This document shows, in pieces, positions 55,949-64,000 of a stretch of DNA of 64,000 bases. The notes beneath the pieces are model-generated. The model had not been told where the DNA came from and made no database searches. It was given only the letters and a program-made list of their open reading frames with translations. The first letter of the stretch is position 1. Each line of letters begins with the position of its first letter. The position numbers were made by a program, and so were the translations under genes. This stretch comes from Artocarpus heterophyllus (lineage: Eukaryota; Streptophyta; Magnoliopsida; Rosales; Moraceae): the NCBI GenBank assembly GCA_025403435.1, contig CM046349.1, positions 26,343,953-26,407,952 on the forward strand, given 5' to 3'.

Positions 55949-58348
55949 TGTAACGCCCCTATATGGGGGTTAACAGTTTTTAATGAGATAAAATAAAAAT
56001 AAATAATAAAAGTAAAACCTTAAAAATAAAATTTGCCCGGGACTTAAATGAAAACTCTCAACTCAAAAATAAAAATATAAACGATAAATAAACCACAGTT
56101 TTAATGTAGCACCTTAAATTTAATAATATAAACTGTTGTCATCATCATTTTAACCCTCAACACATTGTAATACAGTCACAGAAAGTAACAATTGATGCTT
56201 ACATTATCATGAAGAACATTCTCAACAATTGAAGCAGTCCCAATGTAATATAGTTACATCACTTCCTCAACTATATTTCTCGTAGCCACCTCACACTTAG
56301 TGAGTCCTGAAAAGATAAAAATATAAGGGAATGAGCGACACTATGCTCAGTAGAGAAAGCCATTACTCACCTTTAGGTTTTTATCATTACCACATTAAAA
56401 CCTGCATGGTTAGTAAGTTACATCATATTCCAGATTATGAGGTTTATTATGATCACATCTTATGGATACCGTAGTTAATCATTACCAAGTGTCATAATTA
56501 CACATTTATACAAATATTACCAATCATCATTGTTCCTAGGTATCCATGTTAAATTGAGTATCACTCAACTCATCGAAACCCAAATGGGCGCACTTGATCA
56601 CCCTATAAACATTCCAAGGGTGTTCCGGTGAGGGGACATCAAGCCCCGAGTCCTCACCAAGTCGATTCCTGTACAGTGTGTTCTGGGACTTTCAACCCAA
56701 GGAAGCGTCATCACCTTCCCCCTATTTTACCTTTTAGGGTATTCATGCCCAAGGACGTAATCGTCGCCCTCTTCATGTCTCACAATTTCTCTATATTAAA
56801 TCATTATTAATAGAGTTAGTTTTCCTAACCATGCTTCTCAATTTATAACATGTGTCAATTCATTATGTTCCTCGCCGTACAATACAAGACGAGTCCATGT
56901 CATAGTTTCATATGTGATACTCATATAATATCAGTTCAACATAGATATATATATATTGCGGCAAAACAATCAATTTTAATTCTATAAAAACCTCACAAAA
57001 GATGAGTAATAGAATCCCTACCTTTCAAGCTTATCAACAGTCTCTTAATCCTGGAATCAATTAACGTTAGCTCCATACTCCCTTGATCTTGAACTCCAAG
57101 CAAAACAGATCCAGTTGTATCTCGCTGTATCTACGAAGCATCCTCTGTAGTGCTCCTCGAGCGACTATGAATGGCTAGGAATGCTTCCTGGAGATCATAC
57201 ATTCTTGAAAACGTCATTCTGGACTCCGATACTGCTGTTTGAATCGCCTCGATTCGCGTGCAGTCGGTACCGGATGATTTTCATCGGAGTGGAATTTGCT
57301 CAAACGGAGGTCACCATTGCATCCAGAGCATCGAAACGAGTCAGGAGGCGGTCTCGGATCTTCGATCGGAGGTCCGGATCACAAAATTCCAATTTAGCCT
57401 TTGACTGGCCGTTGACCGGCGTTGACCACCGTTGACCGGCGTTGACCGACTTTGACCGTCGTTGACCGGCGTCAATCGGGGTCCGTTGGCAGCTGGGCTC
57501 GGGCCTACCCCCCCTAAATCGACCCTTCTGAGTCCAATGGCGGGGTCAATTTCACCCAATTCTGCCTCTAACATAGCGGGTCGTGAAGTACAACGTCGGT
57601 AGAAATGGATGAGCTCCGATCTTGATTCTCCGACGATGGAAACCTGAAATTGGCTGAGGGCTTTTGCTACCCATCCTCCTATGAGCATTTCCCCTCATCC
57701 AATTTGAAGAAACGTGGCTGGGAAGAGCCAAAACGGAGGCTCCCGCGGCGGTTGACGGCGGCGTTGGCCGTTCTCCGGCGAAACCGGCTCCTTCCGTGCA
57801 ATTGATCGAGGGGTTTTACTCCCCTTGATCCTCTGAACTCATTGGGAGGGGTGGTGTCAGTCACCTCCTCCGGCAAGGCGGAGTTCCACCATGGGGGCGG
57901 CGGTGCACGGCGGCAATAGGCGGGCGGAGCAATCCGGCGGTTGTTGAGCTGCCACCAAGGGTGGGTTTTGTTCCTCTCATCACGGTGGTCGTGTAGGAAC
58001 AAGAATCACGTCGATCGGACGTCGGACGGCGAAGATATCTCGTCGGAAAGAAATGGGTTTTGCCGCCACTTTGGGCGGCGCGTGTGGTCTCCTCCGGCGG
58101 CGTTTTGGGCGGCGCGGCACCTCGTTGGACTCAGCTCGTCGAGAGCTTTCCATTGGTGCGGGAGGTGTCGAAAACGGATGCCGAAATCTCAAACGATCTT
58201 TGAGGAGAGAGAGAGAATTTTTTAGAGAGAGAAAGTAGAGAGAGAGAGAGTTTCGAATTATGAGAGATTTTCTGATTTTTTTTTTATATATATACTAGGT
58301 AATTAATCTAATTACCTTAATACCCTTAGGGGAATAACGGGTGTCACA
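55949..58348 (-). mobile_element. Array LTR 3 (2400 bp), shared between units 2 and 3
   Basis: Same termini and layout as LTR 2, with which it shares the diagnostic variants and the seven-core TTGACC cluster (57400-57472). It is the 5' LTR of unit 2 and the 3' LTR of unit 3. Confidence 0.88.
57400..57472 (+). promoter_or_regulatory. W-box-like TTGACC cluster, LTR 3
   Basis: Seven TTGAC cores as in LTR 2, with one base difference (TTTGACCGTC). The same caveat on function applies. Confidence 0.5.
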
Positions 58349-58362
58349 GCTCTACCCCCCTT
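58349..58362 (-). other. Polypurine tract, array unit 3
   Basis: AAGGGGGGTAGAGC on the minus strand beside LTR 3. Confidence 0.85.
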
Positions 58363-59301
58363 AAAGAAATTTCGTCCTCGAAATTTCAATTCTAGTAATA
58401 CTAGTAAAAATTATGATTCCACTATGATTCCAATTCTGAGTCTAAACCGTTAATGTTGTTTGTCCTCCAAATTTAAGTTATCGTATCTCCACTTATTTAC
58501 TTGCATAATAAATCTTACTCCTAAATCCCTCAATGAGAGTATTTCTGACAAGTTTCAACTTATAACACCGTATAATAGTCTAAGAATCTGATCAAGCATA
58601 CATATTGACCATACCATGATTCCAGTCCTTCATTGTCCATGGACTGTGATTTACAATCACATTTAAGGAGATTGCCAGAGAAATTTTATATACTTCATCT
58701 TTAGGTTCCTTTTCCTTTTTGAGTAAGGAAAAGTAAATATATTTGATTTCATACCTCAACTAATAAACTAAAACATAATCATAAAACATATATCACAAAC
58801 ACTTCTATTCAAAACCATACATTAAACTTATTCATAGAGATATTAACGGAATCTCTGGTTGCAAACATACCCGACATATTTTTCATTAAACAGCTATCCT
58901 CATGACACAAACATTCAACCCAAATAATATACTCATATTTCATATGGAATATCCCTCATAACTGACTCTGGTACTTCCACATAATATTAACAGAATATTA
59001 CACATTACAAACATGATACGGATACGTTTCGAGAGTACAAGGCACTCCGTATACCAGCTATCCATATCATGCATGCTTAGAGGATACAAAAACATCGATA
59101 AACAAAAGATCGGACCTTAAGAAGGATGCGTTTCGAGAGCATCAAGTACTCCGTATCCAGCCATCCCGGCATTAGGCTCAATGAATCTAAAAGATTGAAC
59201 AACGACGTACCACAAGAAACACAGAATACAGGGCAAACGGTTATTCGCAACACACGAAATACGGACACACATGCCTATATGCCAAAGATAAAACAAAAAG
59301 A
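58363..59301 (-). other. Unit 3, region between LOG-like frame and polypurine tract
   Basis: Counterpart of 44817-45756; small indels (for example AAAAGTAAATA near 58730). No gene is recognised. Confidence 0.5.
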
Positions 59302-59992
59302 TTACAGATGGAGATTCAAATCAATTGGCCGCTCCCGGCTTTCCCTTTCCCATTCAAGCTTGGATGTTGCAGTGTCGGATTCTGGATGTATGATTTGCAT
59401 TTTATCTATCAATTCCTCAACTGTTGAAGCAGTAACAAAGATTTGTCTCTCCGATTCTGTAGTGATGTTTTCTTCCACAGCGTAATCTAGAAATTTCAAA
59501 AGACCGTCATAAAAACCATTTACATTCAGCAGTCCTAAAGGTTTGGAATAAAAGCCCAACAATTGCCCACAAGCAACTACAAATATTTCCTCAAGAGTAC
59601 CTAGACTACCAGGTAATGCTATAAAGCATCAGGAATTATAGATTATGTCTTTAAAATTTTTTAGGGATACTCCTGACTCCTTCTCCCTTACCTATGGCTT
59701 CCTTATAAAGGTTTCCTTCAACTGGAATATGAGGCCAAATTCTTACATCAGTAGCGTCGCTAGACCTAGCTGCTAGTGCCATATTTACCATCATTTTTAT
59801 ACTACCACCCCCATAGATTATGTTAATCTTCTTGTGTGCTAGGACTTGCCCTAAGTGATTTGCAGCTTCTAAATAAGCTTTATCTTTTCCAAGGCTGGAA
59901 CCACAAAAGACACAGACATTCTTTATTTTCTTCGTGGACTGGGAGGTAGACATATTTGGTTTATAGAAGTGGTTGCTTAATGTCTGCTCCAC
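59302..59992 (-). pseudogene. LOG-like gene, unit 3 (frameshifted)
   Basis: Homologous over its full length to the unit 1 gene, but three single-base indels clustered between about 59620 and 59660 break the frame: a lost A in the ATAAAGC run, an added A in GGAATTATAG and an added T in the TTTTTT run. Two open pieces remain (59651-59992 and 59302-59562). The central motif reads PGSLGTLEE, as in unit 2, with the catalytic Glu kept. Confidence 0.75.
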
Positions 59993-60594
59993 TTAGACTT
60001 CGGGTTCTACATGAGATTTTAAAGATGAGAAATATACAAAAAGGGCTAAAGAGATAGACGAGTAGGTAATGAAAAGGTAATCCAAAGATTTAAACAAATC
60101 TTGTGCGGATAAGAAAGTAAGATAAGGTGATTGATAGTTACAGAAAATCTGATTCACTTTTTGAAAAAGATTAGACTCTAATTGTATAACTTTTGACAAT
60201 TGAGAACAATTTGACAGAAGACCCTCTTGACACAACTGTAGACTTTTTGACAAATATACACCAAGTCTAGAAATTTAATATAAACGACAAATACTGTAGA
60301 ACTTTTGAAATTTGAGACACAAATCTTGAAATATCTGGATAAGCTTTTCAAAATTCAAACATATTACTGTACCGTATGTGACGTGTCTGATAAGATAATA
60401 TATTTTATTATATATATATTTAAGAAAATCATAAATTAAATAAGATATTAACACTTACTGTATCAATCTAATAATCACAATTATTTCAAACACAAAAGCA
60501 AATATTCTGAGTAAAAGAAAAACACAAACTGTTGAACATCAGCTAAAACTGCTTCAAATAAGTAAAGACTAAATAACCTTTATAGAGCGATGAC
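59993..60594 (-). other. Unit 3, spacer between Cys-rich and LOG-like frames
   Basis: Counterpart of 46447-47050; the small frame here is shifted by lost bases near 60100 and 60140, which argues against it being a gene. Confidence 0.45.
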
Positions 60595-61115
60595 TTATTC
60601 CCCATCCAGTTTTCTTATGGCTTGGCAAACAGGATCTAGAAATACCATATTCCTGAGGCGTTGTCTTTCTGTATAAAATTTAGGCCAGAGTTTAAAAATA
60701 GCTCCTTGAACATATCCACTAGGGTGACCGTGGAGAGGAGGATGGATGCTATCCAAGTTCTCCTTTGAAAGTCCATCCCTACAAAACCTTATTTTATCCT
60801 CTCTATTCGTAGACATATAACCAGGTGAAGTACATTTACCGTTACAATTTTGTCTTCCACATTTGTTACAAGTGACCACGATGGCACGAGCTCTTCTTTT
60901 CATTGCACTACGACTGGTACCTGTTCCTGGTAAACCGACATCTTGACTAAAGTCACTCGGACGGATTTTCCCTCTATCAACATTCTCACATCACAAGGGA
61001 TGCCAAAATGCATAAGAATCCACAACCGAGTAATTCTAGCCTTGTATTTCTTTCTGAGAATCTTTTGGGAGAGTGATGGGAAATACTTTCTCAGGTGTTG
61101 GTACTTTGGGTCCAT
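60595..61115 (-). pseudogene. Cys-rich basic protein, unit 3 (frameshifted)
   Basis: Third copy of the 173-residue protein. A C is missing near 60972 (TTTCCCTC against TTTCCCCTC), splitting the frame into 60900-61115 and 60595-60903. The Cys cluster and the tail RKLDGE are intact in the second piece. One residue differs near the start (QHLRKY against QHMRKY). Confidence 0.65.
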
Positions 61116-62679
61116 GATGAGATGAAAGAAGAGTAAATAGAAAGGAAAAATTAAGATTGTAAGTTGCAGAATCCTAGAATTCCTTCTTCTTTTAGAGGAA
61201 AAAGAAGAATTTTTAGTGAAAAAGAAGAGGATTTGCGATTTAGAGAGAAAATAACAAATTAAGAGAGAAAAGTGAACTCGGAGAAATAAGCTCTTACTGC
61301 ACAGTAAACGTATATGTAAACAATAATTAAACCACTGTATATGACACGTATAGAGACCACGTGGGAGAGACAGTGTGAATCAAACTGATTTAAGATTTGA
61401 ATTAGGCCCAAATGTTCTAAGTTGAAAATGGTCAGGTTGTTTCGGGCCTTAACACATTTGGACGAGTTAAATAACAAACATAAAATTGAAAACCAATTTG
61501 TATAAATCTTAAACCCATTTAATAGCCCACTATAGATAAAGTTAATTATGAACAACAAATCTAATTTAACGACAACAAGGATCTTCCTGATGATCCAGCA
61601 ACTCAAATAATTTTGTTTTAATCAAAACCTTATTGAACAATGCATACACCCATATGTTATTCCTAATACTCAACATCTATCAATGGATTCGTCATCATTG
61701 CTACCAAGGGTTTAGAATGTGACTAACCTTGAAATCAATACGATTTACGTCTTCCAACATAGACCATATCAATGAACAAAGACACTTGATGTTACTACTT
61801 AAGAACATCTACAATCCCCACAATTCTACTATACAATATCGAATTTCCTCATATAACAAAACCGTAGGTAACCAAAGATTCACATCTAAACATCTAAAAC
61901 TTAAACATTTTATGTAATTATCCAAAATTATTATAAGTGCCTTAAGTATTATGATTTACTTAAGGAAACTCCTATTGATCATTTTTCTATTGCATCTATA
62001 TATAAAGATTCACTGATACACTTAAATACAATGTACGTAACAAAATATTCCAACTTTTGAGATTCATGCATTCTAGACTTTACACAGTCTCAACAGACCA
62101 AAAGTCTAACGTTTATCTCTCTCAAGATTCAATACCATAGGTTCCCAACTTATATCATATTCGTCAAATAAATAGAACTTTCAATAAAAGTTATTGACAC
62201 TTATGTGCTCCATCGAATCCACACATAATCATTACTTAGGTTTGAATCAATTACGAAAAATTTGGCATATCTATGTCAAACTTTAAAATCAATAAATCAA
62301 GCCTTATATTTCTTATTGTTTTTCACGAGACAAAAGGCTTTTAAATCCTCGTATCTATACGAGTTTCTCATCGTTTATACGAATTAGATATGCTTATAGA
62401 TCCAAATATTATACGAATCTCTCATAAGCATTCTACTTATAAACTCATTCCATATAATTATCATTCCCTTATAACTATTAATACTTTCTTTCTATATAAT
62501 TATTGTACTCATATAACCATAAGTATTTTCATTCTATGGCCTTTCCATGTTACATCCTTCTAGGCTGTATAAATCAATGTGAAGGTTCATTTTGATGATG
62601 ACAATGAAAATTCAGCTTCAAAACCATCTCAAAAATATATTTTTTTAAAGTGGTGCTACACTCCCTAGGTTAACCGAAC
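61116..62679 (-). other. Unit 3, 5' leader of the element
   Basis: Counterpart of 47572-49140. It mostly follows unit 1 rather than unit 2 at differing sites (ATTCGTCATCATTGC, ACACCCATATG). No gene is supported. Confidence 0.5.
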
Positions 62680-62695
62680 CTAGGCTCTGATACCA
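62680..62695 (-). other. Primer binding site, array unit 3
   Basis: TGGTATCAGAGCCTAG on the minus strand, seven bases after the end of LTR 4. Confidence 0.88.
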
Positions 62696-62702
62696 AAAAT
62701 TC

Positions 62703-64000
62703 TGTAACGCCCCTATATGGGGGTTAACCAGTTTTTAATGAGATAAATAAAAATAAATAATAAAAGTAAAACCTTTAAAATAAAATTTGCCCGGGACTTA
62801 AATGAAAACTCTCAACTCAAAAATAAAAATATAAACGATAAATAAACCACAGTTTAATGTAGCACCTTAAATTTAAATATATAACTGTTGTCATCATTCA
62901 TTTTAACCCTCAACACATTGTAATACAGTCACAGAAAGTAACAATTGATGCTTACATTATCATGAAGAACATTCTTCAACAATTGAAGCAGTCCCAATGT
63001 AATATAGTTACATCGCTTCCTCAACTATTTTTCTCGTAGCCACCTCACAACTTAGTGAGTCCTGAAAAGATAAAAAATATAAGGGAATGAGCGACACTAT
63101 GCTCAGTAGAGAAAGCCTTACTCACCTTTAGGTTTTTATCATTACCCACATTAAAACCTGCATGGTTAGTAAGTTACCATCATAATTCCAGATTATGAGG
63201 TTTATTATGATCACATCTTATGGATACCGTAGTTAATCATTACCAAGTGTCATAATACACATTTATACAAATATTATACCAATCATCATTGTTCCTAGGT
63301 ATCCATGTTAAATTGAGTATCACTCAACTCATCGAAACCCAATGGGCGCACTTGATCACCCTATAAACATTCCAAGGGTGTTCCGGTGAGGGGACAATCA
63401 AGCCCGAGTCCTTCACCAGTCGATTCCTGTACAGTGTATTCTGGGACTTTCACCCAAGGAAGCGTCATCACACCTTTCCAGCCTATTTTACCTTTTAGGG
63501 TATGCATGCCCAAGGACGTAACCGTCGCCCTTTTCATGTCTCACAATTCCTCTATATTAAATCATATTAATAGAGTTAATTTTCCTAACCATGCTTCTCA
63601 ATTTATAACATATGTCAATTCATTATTCGTTCCTCGCCGTACAATACAAGACGAGTCCATGTCATAGTTTCATTATGTGACACTCATATAATATCAGTTC
63701 AAACATAGATATATATATCTTGCGGCAAAACAATCAATTTTAATTCTATAAAAACCTCACAAAGATGAGTAATAGAATCCCTACCTTTCAAGCTTATCAA
63801 CAGTCCTTATCCTGGAATCAATTACGTTAGCTCCATACTCCCTTGATCTTGAACTCCAAGGCAAATACAGATCCAGTTGTAATCTCGCTGTATCTACGAA
63901 GCAACTCTGTAGTGCTCCTCGAAGCGACTATGAATGGCTAGGAATGCTTCCTGGAGATCATACATTCTTGAAAACGTCATTCGGACTCCGTACGCTGTTT
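62703..64000 (-). mobile_element. Array LTR 4, cut by the window edge
   Basis: The first 1298 bp (plus-strand order) of another LTR copy, acting as 5' LTR of unit 3. It shares the LTR 1 variants (TACATCGCTTCC, ACATATGTCAATT, GTGACACTC, ATATCTTGCGG, GAAGCAAC). It carries many single-base indels compared with the other LTRs, increasingly after 63380. Whether it is the terminal LTR or is followed by another unit cannot be seen. Confidence 0.85.

Larger units (their letters stand above)
42434..64000 (-). mobile_element. Tandem array of a non-autonomous LTR retrotransposon carrying a LOG-like gene
   Basis: Four copies of an about 2.4-kb LTR alternate with three copies of an about 4.4-kb internal region; unit starts are 42434, 49164, 55949 and 62703 (periods 6730, 6785 and 6754). 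The orientation is minus: each internal region is bounded by a PBS beside the right-hand LTR and a polypurine tract beside the left-hand LTR. No gag, protease, integrase or RT is recognisable; instead there are a LOG-like coding region and an unfamiliar Cys-rich protein in the element's sense strand. Units are nearly identical apart from scattered substitutions and indels. The left flank is the broken copia RT; the right end is outside the window. Confidence 0.88.

Noticed and set aside
42434..64000. Tandem duplication of an ordinary LOG gene cluster
   Set aside because: The repeat unit starts and ends exactly at LTR termini with a PBS and polypurine tract, and the LOG frame lacks introns. 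This favours a retrotransposon array.

Overview
The window is nuclear DNA from a flowering plant, almost certainly a dicot. It is AT-rich and dominated by nested LTR retrotransposons, with initiator-Met-tRNA-type primer binding sites, polypurine tracts and short target-site duplications (TSDs). It also holds a two-exon plant gene with GT..AG splice sites and a BES1/BZR1 DNA-binding domain, an NB-ARC-LRR resistance-gene relic, and captured copies of a plant LOG-like gene. I saw no prokaryotic features, tRNA, rRNA or CRISPR array. The species is not identified.

Layout. 1-13.9 kb is decayed repeat territory. It holds a copia solo LTR (1254-3264, TSD GATAT), a GC-ended hAT-type element (4827-5548, perfect 8-bp TSD CTTTTTGC), a plus-strand gypsy element (LTR end 7342, then PBS, gag and RT, cut off near 10330), and about 3.6 kb of AT-rich LTR-like DNA. 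13.9-36.3 kb is a nested stack. A minus-strand gypsy element (5' LTR 34004-36307, 3' LTR ending near 27315) abuts an NLR pseudogene. Its 3' LTR was split by a plus-strand copia element (14128-25935). That copia was itself split between gag and protease by a gypsy solo LTR (18613-20827, TSD GGAAT). A second copia solo LTR (29305-31323, TSD AGTAG) sits in the gypsy RNase H. 36.3-39.3 kb is the genic island: the NLR relic and the intact BZR-domain gene (38497-39242). 39.7-42.4 kb is the 3' half of another copia element on the minus strand, broken inside its reverse transcriptase.

The most unusual region is 42434-64000. It is a head-to-tail array of a minus-strand non-autonomous LTR element, arranged LTR-internal-LTR-internal-LTR-internal-LTR, with about 6.75 kb per unit. 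It continues off the right edge. The LTRs are about 2.4 kb, with a PBS on the 5' side and a polypurine tract on the 3' side of each internal region. The 4.4-kb internal region has no recognisable gag or pol. Instead it carries, in sense orientation, an intronless LOG-like coding region (cytokinin-nucleotide phosphoribohydrolase family) and a 173-residue protein I do not recognise, with a basic run followed by CX2CX4CX3C. No unit keeps both genes open: unit 1 has an open LOG frame with altered active-site residues, unit 2 has the intact Cys-rich frame, and unit 3 has lesions in both. Diagnostic bases make the outer LTRs (1 and 4) resemble each other and the inner LTRs (2 and 3) resemble each other, which points to recombination between elements.

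Only the BZR-domain gene looks like an ordinary working host gene. The other coding sequences belong to mobile elements, are broken, or were carried by the element array. All coordinates, TSDs and homology statements come from reading the sequence by eye.
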